A stretch of 64,000 nt of DNA, taken from Sphingopyxis sp. MWB1. GTDB lineage: Bacteria; Pseudomonadota; Alphaproteobacteria; Sphingomonadales; Sphingomonadaceae. Made by a program: the position numbers and the translations under genes. How positions within the stretch are numbered: the stretch's first letter is position 1; every line of letters starts with the position of its first letter. Where the stretch lies: positions 868,001 through 932,000 of the forward strand of contig NZ_JQFJ01000002.1 in the NCBI RefSeq assembly GCF_000763945.1, given 5' to 3'. The notes beneath the pieces were generated by a model, which was given only the letters and a program-made list of their open reading frames with translations, did not search any database and had not been told where the DNA came from. Shown here one piece after another: positions 1-9,448 of the stretch.

Positions 1-1709
1 CCCATCATCAGGTCTTCGGCCTTCTGGTTCATCGGGAAGACCACGACCTCGCGAATATTGGGCTCGTCGGCGAGCAACATGACGATGCGGTCGACACCCG
101 GCGCCGATCCGCCGTGCGGCGGCGCGCCATATTTGAAGGCGTTGATCATGCCGCTGAAATTCGCATCGACTTCGGCCTGGCTGTAGCCCGCGATTTCGAA
201 CGCCTTGTACATGATGTCCGGGCGATGATTCCGGATCGCGCCCGACGACAGCTCGACGCCGTTGCAGACGATGTCGTACTGCCACGCGAGAATGTCGAGC
301 GGGTCTTTGGTTTCCAGCGCCTCCAGCTCGCCCTGCGGCATCGAGAAGGGGTTGTGCGAAAAGTCGATCTTGCCCGTTTCCTCGTCGCGCTCGAACATCG
401 GAAAATCGACGATCCAGCAGAGCTCGAACTTGTTCTGGTCAATGAGCTCAAGCTGTTCGGCGACGCGCGTGCGCGCAAGGCCTGCAAGCTTTGCCGCGAC
501 AGCTTCCTTGCCCGCAGCAAAGAACAGCCCGTCGTCGGGGCCGAGGCCGAGTTCGGCGGCGAGCGCGTCCATCTTTTCCGGGCCATGGTTCTTGGCGATG
601 GGGCCGCCCCACTCGCCGCCCTTGCGCGTCGCATAGCCAAGGCCCGCAAAGCCTTCGCCCTGCGCCCAGCTGTTCATATCGTCGAAGAATTTGCGGCTCT
701 TCTCGGCCGTCCCCGGCGCGGGGATCGCGCGCACGACGTCGCCCGCCGCGACGATGTCGGCGAAGCGGCCAAAGCCCGACCCGGTGAAATGCGCCGAGAC
801 GTCGCTGATGATGATGGGGTTGCGAAGGTCGGGCTTGTCATTGCCATATTTCAGCATCGATTCGCGGTAGGGGATGCGCGGGAACGACCCGGCGGGCGTC
901 ACCGACTTGCCGTTCGCAAATTCCTCGAACACGCCCGCGAGTACGGGTTCGATGGCGTTGAACACATCATCCTGCGTGACGAAGCTCATCTCGAAATCGA
1001 GCTGGTAGAATTCGCCGGGCGAGCGGTCGGCGCGCGCATCCTCGTCGCGGAAACAGGGCGCAATCTGGAAATAGCGGTCGAAACCCGCGACCATCAGCAA
1101 TTGCTTGAACATCTGCGGCGCCTGCGGCAGCGCATAAAATTTGCCGGGGTGGACGCGGCTGGGCACCAGATAATCGCGCGCGCCCTCGGGCGAGGAAGCG
1201 GTGAGGATCGGCGTCTGATATTCCACAAATCCCTGTTCGGTCATGCGGCGGCGCAGGCTCGCGATGACGTTCGAACGCAGCAGGATGTTCTTGTGCAGCC
1301 GCTCGCGGCGCAGGTCGAGGAAGCGGTACTTCAGGCGAATATCCTCGGGATATTCCTGTTCACCCGCGACGGGCAGCGGCAGTTCGGCGGCGGCCGACTG
1401 CACCGACACTTCGCGCGCGCGCACTTCGATCTCACCCGTGGGCAAGTTCACATTCACTGTTTCCGCCGAACGGGCGACGACATCGCCGGTCACCGTCACC
1501 ACGCTTTCGGCGCGCAGCCCGTCGAGGATGGCAAAGGCCGGATCGCTCGAATCCGCGACAATCTGGGTCAGCCCATAATGGTCGCGCAGATCGACGAAGA
1601 GCAGGCCGCCATGGTCGCGCTTGCGATGGACCCAGCCCGAGATGCGGACATTCTGACCGACGTCCTGGCTGCGAAGCTGGCCGCAATGATGGGTGCGATA
1701 GGCGTGCAT
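1..1709 (-). CDS. aspS: aspartyl-tRNA synthetase (C-terminus off the window)
   Basis: Charges tRNA with aspartate in the cytoplasm. The visible 569 codons begin with an OB-fold anticodon-binding domain (about residues 1-110) and continue with the class II catalytic core. Motif 2 is [10 protein letters not shown] and motif 3 is around [15 protein letters not shown]; the bacterial GAD insertion lies between them. The ATG at 1709 opens [10 protein letters not shown], the normal start for the family. The OB-fold carries His33 in KRDHGG. A histidine here is associated in the family with non-discriminating enzymes that also make Asp-tRNA(Asn) for GatCAB, so dual specificity is plausible but inferred. 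Only the last few tens of residues are missing; there is no sign of disruption. Confidence 0.97.
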   Translation of the reverse strand, partial: MHAYRTHHCGQLRSQDVGQNVRISGWVHRKRDHGGLLFVDLRDHYGLTQIVADSSDPAFAILDGLRAESVVTVTGDVVARSAETVNVNLPTGEIEVRAREVSVQSAAAELPLPVAGEQEYPEDIRLKYRFLDLRRERLHKNILLRSNVIASLRRRMTEQGFVEYQTPILTASSPEGARDYLVPSRVHPGKFYALPQAPQMFKQLLMVAGFDRYFQIAPCFRDEDARADRSPGEFYQLDFEMSFVTQDDVFNAIEPVLAGVFEEFANGKSVTPAGSFPRIPYRESMLKYGNDKPDLRNPIIISDVSAHFTGSGFGRFADIVAAGDVVRAIPAPGTAEKSRKFFDDMNSWAQGEGFAGLGYATRKGGEWGGPIAKNHGPEKMDALAAELGLGPDDGLFFAAGKEAVAAKLAGLARTRVAEQLELIDQNKFELCWIVDFPMFERDEETGKIDFSHNPFSMPQGELEALETKDPLDILAWQYDIVCNGVELSSGAIRNHRPDIMYKAFEIAGYSQAEVDANFSGMINAFKYGAPPHGGSAPGVDRIVMLLADEPNIREVVVFPMNQKAEDLMM

Positions 1710-1810
1710 GATGGCGTCTTTCAAATGACTGGATGGGGGCGCGGACAAAATGCGCCGATATGGCCGCGCCTAAGCCAGCTTGCGGGCCGGTTTGTCAAGG
1801 GGCGCGGGGC

Positions 1811-3331
1811 CTAACCGTCGGTCAGGCCCAGCCCGTCGAGAACCGCGCTGCCGAATAGGGCGCGGTGTGCGGGATCGGGGAGCAGCCGGTCGCGCGCGGC
1901 GCGCCAGCGGCGGTAATCCTCCCCATAATCGGTGCACACGCGGGCAGCATCGAGCTGGCAGCTTTTTCCCCAATGGCGGGTGAAGGCGATCCCCTCCGCA
2001 TCGAGCAGATCGACGACCCGGGCATAGGCTTCTGCCGTGCGCGCGCTGCGCGGACCGTCGAAATCGATTACCGCATTGTCGGGAAAGCGCGCGGGCGCGA
2101 GGAGCCCCTGCGCTTGTTTCATAAAGCGCAGCGTCACCACCGTCGAACCGCCATGGCGGGCATAGGCCGCGCAGATGAGTTCGAAGGCATAGGCCAGATC
2201 GGCGCGGTCGATGGTCACCGAGGCGTTGAACAAATTGGCGAGCGGGCGGTGTGTATCCAGCCCCTCCCCCCAACTGCCATAGACCGGCGGGTCATCGACG
2301 TCGGGCCCGGCGGCATAGCCGAGCCGCATCGCATATTGGAGCAGCGCGCCGCGCGCCCACGGATAATCGTCGAGCAATCCCCCCAGCAGGCTGAGCGCGT
2401 CATAGCCCGCACCCAATTCGCCCGCCGTTGCGCGCGGATAATCGGCCCGCCAAGGTTCGGCATAGAGGAAGCGCAGCATCGCAGGGCGCGTGAAAGGCTT
2501 GTAGGGATTGACGATCATCTGCACGAAGGCGGGATCGCGGTCGAGCGCATAGGTCGCCGAAAAACGGCGGAAGTCGCCCGCCGCGAGCCAGTCGAGCGCG
2601 GCGCGCTCCACCCGGCGCAGATTCTGGATCGGGCGGACCAGGAATTTGGGCACGCTGTCCACCACCATCGCGGTTACAACGCCGAGTGCGCCGACGCCCA
2701 GCTGCGCGGCGGCGAAAATCTCGTCATCGCGCAGCGCCGTCGACCCTGTGGCGGCGATGAAGGCGTCGTTCATCACCCCCGCCGCCGGCTCGATCCAATA
2801 AATGCCGCCCGGTGTGACAAGCTGAACCGCGCGCAAATGGTCCTGAATACCGCCACGTTCCACCATCGAGCCATGGGTTCCGGTGGCGCAGGCGCCGGCG
2901 AAAGTCTGGCCATTGCCCGCGCCGCTGGTCCAGAGCGAACGGCCCTGTCCTTCGAGCTTGTCCGAAACTTCATCGACGAGCGCGCCGCACTCCACGAGCA
3001 TTAGCGCAGCGGGATCGGCGCCGCTGCCTGGGCGAAGATCGTCCGGCCTGATGCGAAAACAGCGGTTGAAACGCCGCGTGTGGAGCAGCCATGCATCGGA
3101 GGCGATATTGATGTTCGAGGGCGACCAGCCAGCGCCGAGCGGACGCACGCGGCGCCCCTCCCCCAGCGCAGCGTTCAGCCAGTCCTGCACATCGCGCGCC
3201 GCCGCCGCCAGTTCATCGCGGCCGCGTTCTGCATCGCCGCTGCGCAACGCGAAACGCGGCGCGCGTTCGGCAGTACCGGTGCCATGATAATTGGTCCAGC
3301 GCTCCGCCCCGCCCAGATCGACAATCGGCAT
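1811..3331 (-). CDS. FAD-linked oxidase, PCMH type (sugar-lactone oxidase-like)
   Basis: A 506-aa flavoprotein. The N-terminal half is a PCMH-type FAD-binding domain: VRPLGAGWSPSNINIA (about residue 60) followed by the glycine-rich SGAGNGQTFAGACATGTHGS (about 135-155). The C-terminal half resembles the substrate domain of aldonolactone oxidases, but no residue fixes the substrate. No signal peptide is seen. The start is the ATG at 3331, which overlaps by one base the TGA of the upstream small membrane-protein gene (TGATG), so translation is probably coupled and the two may work together. Function beyond 'FAD-dependent oxidoreductase of the vanillyl-alcohol-oxidase superfamily' is not supported. 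Confidence 0.8.
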   Translation of the reverse strand: MPIVDLGGAERWTNYHGTGTAERAPRFALRSGDAERGRDELAAAARDVQDWLNAALGEGRRVRPLGAGWSPSNINIASDAWLLHTRRFNRCFRIRPDDLRPGSGADPAALMLVECGALVDEVSDKLEGQGRSLWTSGAGNGQTFAGACATGTHGSMVERGGIQDHLRAVQLVTPGGIYWIEPAAGVMNDAFIAATGSTALRDDEIFAAAQLGVGALGVVTAMVVDSVPKFLVRPIQNLRRVERAALDWLAAGDFRRFSATYALDRDPAFVQMIVNPYKPFTRPAMLRFLYAEPWRADYPRATAGELGAGYDALSLLGGLLDDYPWARGALLQYAMRLGYAAGPDVDDPPVYGSWGEGLDTHRPLANLFNASVTIDRADLAYAFELICAAYARHGGSTVVTLRFMKQAQGLLAPARFPDNAVIDFDGPRSARTAEAYARVVDLLDAEGIAFTRHWGKSCQLDAARVCTDYGEDYRRWRAARDRLLPDPAHRALFGSAVLDGLGLTDG

Positions 3332-3657
3332 CAGGCATCCCCCAGCGGAAAAATGCCCGCATGGGCGCGCCACGCGACCGTCACCGGACGCAGAAAGCCG
3401 AAAGTGGCGATGCTGACGAGTATTTGCCGCCGAGTCGCAAAAACGCGCACGTCGCACAGCCCATGATCGGCCTCTGGCGTCAGAAAGGGTTGTTTCGCCT
3501 GCGACGCGAATCCCCACCCTTTTAGCGTGACCACCATATATTCTTCGTCGAGCGGCCTTGGGTTGGCGATCGATATGAAAATATCGGCCTGTCCCGCAGC
3601 ATATTGCCCGACCAGCAACGCGCCAAACAGCGCCGCCAGCACCCAAGCGATTGTCAT
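3331..3657 (-). CDS. small protein with one N-terminal membrane helix, unknown function
   Basis: A 108-aa product starting MTIAWVLAALFGALL, with one hydrophobic helix at residues 2-20 and a soluble remainder containing DEEYMVVTLKGWGF and a C-terminal hydrophobic stretch. I do not recognise a family. The ATG at 3657 is preferred over an in-frame ATG at 3720 because AAGGGGG sits about six bases upstream. Its stop overlaps the start of the FAD-linked oxidase by one base, so it is likely co-translated and may be a membrane anchor or partner for that enzyme (inference). Confidence 0.6.
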   Translation of the reverse strand: MTIAWVLAALFGALLVGQYAAGQADIFISIANPRPLDEEYMVVTLKGWGFASQAKQPFLTPEADHGLCDVRVFATRRQILVSIATFGFLRPVTVAWRAHAGIFPLGDA

Positions 3658-3761
3658 CTTTACCCCCTTCGTTTTCCCCGCCGGTATTCCGGCCCCCTGC
3701 GACCCGAAGAGTGCGGACAATTTTTCTGCCCGTCACGGTCAACTAGCTGTATAGGCGCGCT

Positions 3762-4970
3762 ATGCAAGTCCATCCGCTTATCGAAACCAGCGCGGCGCTC
3801 GCCGAATTTTGTGACCTGATCAAGGACAGCGATTTTATCGCCGTCGATACCGAGTTCATGCGGGAAAACACCTTCTGGCCCGAGCTCTGCTTGATCCAGG
3901 TCGCCGATGCCCATCACGCCGCCGCCATCGACCCGATGGTCGATGGCATCGACCTCTCCCCCCTGCTCGACCTGATCGTGGATAATGAAAATATACTGAA
4001 GGTCTTTCACGCCGGGGGGCAGGATGTCGAGATCATCTTCAACCTGACCGGCAAGACGCCGCAGCCAATTTTCGACACGCAGGTCGGGCAGATGGCGCTG
4101 GGTCAGGCCGAACAGGTGGGATATTCCAATCTGGTCGATAGCTGGCTGGGGGTGCAGCTCGACAAGGGCGCGCGCTTTACCGACTGGAGCCGCCGCCCGC
4201 TCGATAAACGGCAGATCGATTATGCCATTGGCGATGTGACGTATCTGGCAAAAATTTTTCCGATGATGCTGAAAAAGCTGGTCAAGACCGGACGCGGCCA
4301 TTGGCTGGACGAGGAAATGGAAAAGCTTGCCGACCCCGCCGGATATAATCTCGACCCCGAAAAAATGTGGCAGCGGATCAAGATCCCGTCGCGCAAACCT
4401 GACGTACTCGGGCGGCTGAAGGCGCTGGCGGCATGGCGCGAGCGCGAGGCGCGTAACAAGAATTTGCCGCGCGGGCGCATCGTCAAGGATGAAACGCTGG
4501 CCGATCTGGCCGCGCATCCGCCGAAGAATCAGGATGCTCTGGGCCGGGTGCGCGGCCTGTCGGCCACCTGGAAAAGCAATGACATCGGCGGGCGGCTGAT
4601 CGACGCCCTGTCGGATGCCAAACCGTTGGCGAAGGAAGATATGCCCGAACGATCATCGCGCGGGCCTGGGCTGGGCAAGGAAGGGACGCTGGTCGCCGAC
4701 CTGCTCAAACTGCTTCTGAAAATTCGCTCGCGCGAACTGAATGTCGCGGCACGGCTGATCGCGCGCAGCGATGATCTGGAGGCGCTGGCCGCCGGACGGC
4801 GCGAGGATATTCCGATGCTGCGCGGTTGGCGCCATGAAGTGTTTGGCGCGGCGGCGCTCGATCTGGTCGAGGGACGCGTTGGTTTTGCTGTGAAGCATGG
4901 CAAGCTGGTGATGAGCCGCATTGAGGTCGAGGCGGACGACGACAGCGAGGGCGCGGCGGCGGCGGACTAA
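3762..4970 (+). CDS. rnd: ribonuclease D
   Basis: 3'-to-5' exoribonuclease that trims tRNA and other small RNA precursors. The 402-aa protein has the DEDDy exonuclease core: Asp29/Glu31 in FIAVDTEF, the second aspartate in VFHAGGQDVEII, and the C-terminal Tyr/Asp pair in YAIGDVTYLAKI. An HRDC domain follows (about residues 205-300). Length matches the family. The gene stands alone on the plus strand, convergent with ppx, with a palindromic repeat in the gap between them. Confidence 0.95.
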   Translation: MQVHPLIETSAALAEFCDLIKDSDFIAVDTEFMRENTFWPELCLIQVADAHHAAAIDPMVDGIDLSPLLDLIVDNENILKVFHAGGQDVEIIFNLTGKTPQPIFDTQVGQMALGQAEQVGYSNLVDSWLGVQLDKGARFTDWSRRPLDKRQIDYAIGDVTYLAKIFPMMLKKLVKTGRGHWLDEEMEKLADPAGYNLDPEKMWQRIKIPSRKPDVLGRLKALAAWREREARNKNLPRGRIVKDETLADLAAHPPKNQDALGRVRGLSATWKSNDIGGRLIDALSDAKPLAKEDMPERSSRGPGLGKEGTLVADLLKLLLKIRSRELNVAARLIARSDDLEALAAGRREDIPMLRGWRHEVFGAAALDLVEGRVGFAVKHGKLVMSRIEVEADDDSEGAAAAD

Positions 4971-4987
4971 GCGTTTTTCTTCGCTTG

Positions 4988-5034
4988 CTGATCCCGAGGT
5001 GTGTCTTGACTTCGCTCGACACGAACGGGATCAG
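4988..5034. repeat. palindromic intergenic repeat between rnd and ppx
   Basis: CTGATCCCG (4988-4996) and CGGGATCAG (5026-5034) form a perfect 9-bp stem, with an inner GTGTC/GACAC pairing (5001-5005 and 5018-5022). The core TTGACTTCGCTCGACACGAA resembles a dispersed element that I recall as frequent in Sphingomonadales genomes. It lies in the convergent gap of rnd and ppx, where it could end transcripts from both sides. Confidence 0.7.
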
Positions 5035-5067
5035 GGCCGCCTCCCCGGCTGTCTCTTTGAAACCGGC

Positions 5068-6600
5068 CTAGAGCAAAACCATCTCCGGCTTGGCACCCAG
5101 CGACAGGGCAAGCGCGCGCAGGCGGCGTTCGACCGATTCGCCCGCCAGATGATGCCAGCCCGGATCGAGGCTGAGGCGCAGCCTTTCTCCCGCCAGCATC
5201 AGTGAGGTCGCGCGCAGGGGCGCCTCGATCCCGCCGCTCAGCCGCTGCGCGAGGCGGATGGCGAGGCCCCATTGCCGCGCTGGCACCAGCCGATCATCGC
5301 TGACAAGCGCCGACATATCGGGAAAATCGGCGTCGGGCCCGCCGAAACCCGCGTGGAGCGCGCGCGCAAGCAGCACCCGCCCCGCTATATCAACGCCGCG
5401 CCAATTGCCGTGGAGGCCGATCTCCATCCCGCGTTCGGCGCGAAAATCGGGATTGGCGGACCAGGCCACGTCGCTGAGCAGACTGGCCGCAAGGCGAATG
5501 CGACTGTCGCCCGGCACTTCATGCGCGAATATCGGCGCAATCCAGTCAGCGATAGCGCGGCCATGGGGAGCGAAACGCGCAAGGCGCCTTCCCTCGAATT
5601 CAGCGGCGACGATCAGCGGGTCCTGCGCCTTCACTTCGGGTTCGAGCGTCTGATAGAGCAGGCCTTCGCGAAGGCCCGAAGAGGACACCGTCATATCGGG
5701 CACGTCGATGATATTGACCAGCGCCGCGAGCAGCGCCGCCGCGTCGGGCAGGGTCGCGGCGCGGTTCGACGCCATGCCGGGAATCGCCTTTAGCTCGTCA
5801 TAGCTCAGCCTTTTGGTCGCGCGCACGAGGCGGCGCACCGCCGCGCGCGGAATGCGATGCTGATCGAGCACGGCCAGCGGCGAACGGGTGAGTTCGAGAT
5901 CAAGCCGCGCGAGCGCACGCCATGAGCCGCCGACGAGATACAGCGGACGCCCCAGGAGATTGCCGGGCCAGCCCGCCGTCTTGAGCATTTTGCGTATGGT
6001 GCGTTCGAACATCTGCTGACCGCCGCCGCGAAGTGCGGGAAGGCGCAGCACGCCCAGCGGGAAGGAAGCGCAGCGCCCAACCTCCCCATTCGCCACCTCG
6101 GCCAGTTCGAGGCTGCCGCCGCCAAGGTCGATGGCGATGCCATGGGCGTCGGGAATGCCCGACAAAATGCCGCAGCCAGCCGCCTCCGCCTCTTCGGCGC
6201 CCGAAAGCAGGCGGATTTTCAGCCCCGCCTCCGCTGCCCCGGCGATGAAGTCGGGGCCATTTTCGGCATCGCGCACCGCAGCGGTCGCGACGCATTGCAG
6301 GTCCTTCACCTCCATCTGCCGCGCGAGCAGCGCATAGCGGCGCAGCGCAACAAGGCCGCGTTCGGCATCGGCATCGGCAATGCGGCCATCGACCGCCAGG
6401 CCGCGACCGAGGCCCGCCGCAACCTTTTCGTTGAAAATCACCGCAGGCGCCCGCGCGGGGCCTTCATAAACAACAAGGCGAACCGAATTGGACCCGATGT
6501 CGATCACCGCCGAGCGGCGAACCGACGTCTTCAAATCTGTTTTTGACCCCAAAATCCCTGTCTCAATCTTCGTTATGGTGGAACGCCAATGTCGGCACAT
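5068..6600 (-). CDS. ppx: exopolyphosphatase (Ppx/GppA family)
   Basis: Hydrolyses terminal phosphate from polyphosphate (and possibly pppGpp). The two actin-like phosphate loops are visible as AVIDIGSNSVRLVVYEG near the N-terminus and AIDLGGGSLELAEV about 120 residues later, and ATAAVRDAENG carries the expected catalytic glutamate region. The C-terminal 200 residues are the HD-like extension of long Ppx proteins; the full 510 aa matches these. The start is uncertain: the ATG at 6600 overlaps the end of ppk1 by 38 bases and has a poor ribosome site, and a TTG inside the overlap is possible. Directly downstream of ppk1, so synthesis and breakdown of polyphosphate are co-encoded. Confidence 0.93.
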   Translation of the reverse strand: MCRHWRSTITKIETGILGSKTDLKTSVRRSAVIDIGSNSVRLVVYEGPARAPAVIFNEKVAAGLGRGLAVDGRIADADAERGLVALRRYALLARQMEVKDLQCVATAAVRDAENGPDFIAGAAEAGLKIRLLSGAEEAEAAGCGILSGIPDAHGIAIDLGGGSLELAEVANGEVGRCASFPLGVLRLPALRGGGQQMFERTIRKMLKTAGWPGNLLGRPLYLVGGSWRALARLDLELTRSPLAVLDQHRIPRAAVRRLVRATKRLSYDELKAIPGMASNRAATLPDAAALLAALVNIIDVPDMTVSSSGLREGLLYQTLEPEVKAQDPLIVAAEFEGRRLARFAPHGRAIADWIAPIFAHEVPGDSRIRLAASLLSDVAWSANPDFRAERGMEIGLHGNWRGVDIAGRVLLARALHAGFGGPDADFPDMSALVSDDRLVPARQWGLAIRLAQRLSGGIEAPLRATSLMLAGERLRLSLDPGWHHLAGESVERRLRALALSLGAKPEMVLL

Positions 6601-8779
6601 CCTGTCGCCGGTGCAGCGCGGTGCCGCGCCCTGACAGCGATGGGTTGGTCATGAAATAATGATGAAGGTTAAAAGGCTTGTCCCCCGGATGGACGCGCAA
6701 ATAGGTGCCATCAGGCTGCAACGTCCAGCTTTGTTCATTGTCGATAAGATTGGCAACCAGCACTTGATCGAGAATCTGGTCGTGAACGGTCGGATTTTCG
6801 ATGGGTATCATATATTCGACGCGCCGGTCGAAATTGCGCGGCATCCAGTCAGCGCTGGAAATATAAAGCTTTGCCCCCCGATGCGGAAGCGGCGCGCCAT
6901 TGGCAAAGGCCCACACCCGGCTATGCTCCAGGAAGCGGCCCACCGCCGATTTGACGTTGATCGTTTCAGAGAGGCCAGGAACACCGGGACGCAGGCAGCA
7001 GATACCGCGCACCATCAATTCGATGGGCACGCCCGCCCGGCTCGCTTCATATAATTTGTCGATGATGTCGGGATCGACGAGGCTGTTCATCTTCGCCCAG
7101 ACCCCCGACGCCCCGCCGGAGCGCGCGGCTGCGATTTCGGCGTCGATGAGCCTGGACAGATGCGCACGCATGTTGAGCGGCGACATGGTGATCATATCGA
7201 GCCGTTCAGGCTCCACATAGCCGGTGATATAGTTGAACAATTGCGCGGCATCGCGGCCCGCGCGCGGGTCGGCGGTAAAGAAGCTGAGGTCGGTATAGAT
7301 GCGCGCGGTGACGGGGTGATAATTGCCCGTGCCAAAGTGGCAATAGCTGCGATAGCCCTGCCCTTCACGCCGGATCACCATCGAGATTTTGGCGTGGGTT
7401 TTCCACTCGATAAAGCCATAGACGACCTGGACCCCCGCGCGTTCGAGCTGATTGGCCCAGAGGAGATTCTGTTCCTCGTCAAAGCGTGCCTTGAGTTCGA
7501 CCACAGCGGTCACCGACTTGCCTGCCTCCGCCGCCTCGATCAGCGCGCGGATCACCGGCGACTGATTGCCCGCGCGGTAGAGGGTCTGCTTGATCGCAAC
7601 CACATCGGGGTCCGCCGCCGCCTGACGCAGGAAAGAGAGGACGACGTCGAAGCTTTCATAAGGGTGGTGAACGAGAATATCCTTGCTGCGGATCGCAGCA
7701 AAGCAATCGCCGCCATGTTCACGGATGCGCTCCGGAAAGCGCGGCGAAAAGGCGGGGAATTTAAGGTCCGGCCGGTCGACATCGACCAGTGCCGAGAGAG
7801 CCGCGAGGCCGACAAAGCCGTCGATCTTGGCAACGATGGCTTCATGCCCCTGAATATCGGCGTTGAGAACCGCGGCAAGCTCGCCCGGCATGTCGGCGCC
7901 AAGCTCCAGCAGGATGACCCGCCCCCGGCGGCGACGGCGGATCGCGGTGCGGAACAGGCGGACGAGATCCTCCGCCTCTTCCTCCAGTTCGATATCGCTG
8001 TCGCGGATAATGCGAAACACCCCGCGCGCGCGGATGCGATAGCCGGGGAAAAGCGTGTCGCCGAAAATTTCGACGAGATATTCGATGGGGACAAAGCCAG
8101 CCGTTTCCCCCGGAACCGGGACGAAACGCGCGAGCGAAGACGGGATGACGACCAGTTCGCGGATCGTTTCCCCGCTGCCGATGCGTTCGAGGTCGAAAAT
8201 CACCCCCAACCCGCGATTGGGAATGAAGGGAAAGGGATGCGCAGGGTCGAGCACCTGCGGCGTCAGGATCGGAAAAATCTGCTCGATAAAATATCTATGC
8301 AGCGCGCGGCGGAGGCGTTCGGTGTCCGAGCCTTCACCATAGACCTTGATCCCCTGTTCGGCGAGCAGGCGGTTAAGCAACTGCCATTCGCTTTGCTGTT
8401 CGTCGACGAGGCGGTTCACCTCTGCCTCGATTTCCGCAAGCTGTTGCCCCGGCGAACGGCCATCGGCAGAGGGATCGTCGATGCCCTGAAGCTGCTGCCC
8501 CTTCAGCCCGGCGACGCGCACCATGAAAAATTCGTCGAGATTGCTGCCCGAAATCGACAGAAAGCGCAGCCGTTCAAGCAAGGGATGCGCGGGGTTGCAC
8601 GCTTCCTCCATCACCCGCCGGTTAAAGGCGAGCCAGCTGAGTTCGCGATTGAAGAAGCGATCGGGACCAAAAGCGGCGACGCCGCCATCCCTGTCGTTAT
8701 CCCCGCTACCGTCCCGCCCCCCGTTCCGATCAGGGTCTACATCATTGTCCGCGTGAAGGGGGCTGCCACCTGTCGCCAT
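6563..8779 (-). CDS. ppk1: polyphosphate kinase 1
   Basis: Reversibly polymerises the gamma-phosphate of ATP into polyphosphate at the inner membrane. The 738-aa protein has the PPK N domain (RFFNRELSWLAFNRRVMEEA), the head domain (SISGSNLDEFFMVRVAGLKG) and two PLD-like catalytic domains. The autophosphorylated histidine lies in EWKTHAKISMV, near ELKARFDEEQNLLWANQLE. The first 35 residues are a low-complexity Asp/Gly/Asn-rich leader that is not part of the core. The stop overlaps the ppx start region, and hdaA ends 6 bases upstream, so ppx, ppk1, hdaA and the DUF2066 gene form one tight minus-strand unit. Confidence 0.97.
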   Translation of the reverse strand: MATGGSPLHADNDVDPDRNGGRDGSGDNDRDGGVAAFGPDRFFNRELSWLAFNRRVMEEACNPAHPLLERLRFLSISGSNLDEFFMVRVAGLKGQQLQGIDDPSADGRSPGQQLAEIEAEVNRLVDEQQSEWQLLNRLLAEQGIKVYGEGSDTERLRRALHRYFIEQIFPILTPQVLDPAHPFPFIPNRGLGVIFDLERIGSGETIRELVVIPSSLARFVPVPGETAGFVPIEYLVEIFGDTLFPGYRIRARGVFRIIRDSDIELEEEAEDLVRLFRTAIRRRRRGRVILLELGADMPGELAAVLNADIQGHEAIVAKIDGFVGLAALSALVDVDRPDLKFPAFSPRFPERIREHGGDCFAAIRSKDILVHHPYESFDVVLSFLRQAAADPDVVAIKQTLYRAGNQSPVIRALIEAAEAGKSVTAVVELKARFDEEQNLLWANQLERAGVQVVYGFIEWKTHAKISMVIRREGQGYRSYCHFGTGNYHPVTARIYTDLSFFTADPRAGRDAAQLFNYITGYVEPERLDMITMSPLNMRAHLSRLIDAEIAAARSGGASGVWAKMNSLVDPDIIDKLYEASRAGVPIELMVRGICCLRPGVPGLSETINVKSAVGRFLEHSRVWAFANGAPLPHRGAKLYISSADWMPRNFDRRVEYMIPIENPTVHDQILDQVLVANLIDNEQSWTLQPDGTYLRVHPGDKPFNLHHYFMTNPSLSGRGTALHRRQDVPTLAFHHNED

Positions 8780-8785
8780 ATCGCC

Positions 8786-9448
8786 TCATCCTGTCGTTTG
8801 GGGGCGGTCATTCCGCTCCGCCACATCATTGTCGATCAGCCCTTGTGACAACAATGTTTCACGCGTGAGACGAATACCGAGGCGTTTGCCTTGAGCGAGC
8901 GCCGCCCGGTCGAGCGCGGCGACAATGCGGTGGATCATCGCATAGCTGCGTTCCATGCGCGGCACGATATAGGCGGCGACATCGGGTGAGAGCATCATGC
9001 CGCGCCGCGCGAACAAAGCCTCGATCAAATCGCGGGCGAGGGCGTCGTCAGGCTCGCCTATGGTGAATATCGGGACGGTCGAAAGCCGCGAGGCAAGGTC
9101 GGGAAGCGCGACATTCCATGCGCTGGGCGGCGCATCGGCGATGATCAGCAAGGGCCGGTCGCTTGCCTGCGCCGCGTTCCAGGCGTGGAACATATCCTCT
9201 TCCGAAACGCTCTGCGGTCCATCGATCACCCGCCCGCCGGTATCGCGCACGAACATCCGGCCCATCAGGCTGCGCCCCGATCCCGGCGGGCCGACGAGAA
9301 CGGCGGTGCGGACGGGCCAGCTTTCGACGCGATGAAGCTGGTGCACGGCATCGGCGTTGCTGGGGCCAAGGATCAGCGGGATATCGGCGCGCTCGCCATC
9401 CTCCCAATCGAGGGGCAGCGCGATCTGTCCAGTTGCGGCGCCGGACAT
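8786..9448 (-). CDS. hdaA: DnaA-related regulator HdaA
   Basis: A 220-aa DnaA-like AAA+ protein that with the sliding clamp promotes hydrolysis of DnaA-ATP after initiation. A clamp-binding-like segment is present near the N-terminus (QIALPLDW). Walker A is GPPGSGRSLMG, Walker B is PLLIIADAP, and sensor/lid segments follow. It lacks DnaA domain IV, which fits Hda-type rather than DnaA. The ATG at 9448 overlaps by one base the TGA of the upstream DUF2066 gene, so the two are translationally coupled. Confidence 0.88.
   Translation of the reverse strand: MSGAATGQIALPLDWEDGERADIPLILGPSNADAVHQLHRVESWPVRTAVLVGPPGSGRSLMGRMFVRDTGGRVIDGPQSVSEEDMFHAWNAAQASDRPLLIIADAPPSAWNVALPDLASRLSTVPIFTIGEPDDALARDLIEALFARRGMMLSPDVAAYIVPRMERSYAMIHRIVAALDRAALAQGKRLGIRLTRETLLSQGLIDNDVAERNDRPQTTG

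Noticed and set aside
114..1814. 566-codon open frame on the plus strand across aspS
   Set aside because: Antisense shadow: the minus strand encodes a full aspartyl-tRNA synthetase with all class II motifs, and the plus-strand product has no recognisable domain or ribosome site.
7160..8848. 562-codon plus-strand frame opposite ppk1
   Set aside because: High-GC shadow in a reading frame mirroring ppk1 codons; the minus-strand gene carries the catalytic histidine and domains of Ppk1.
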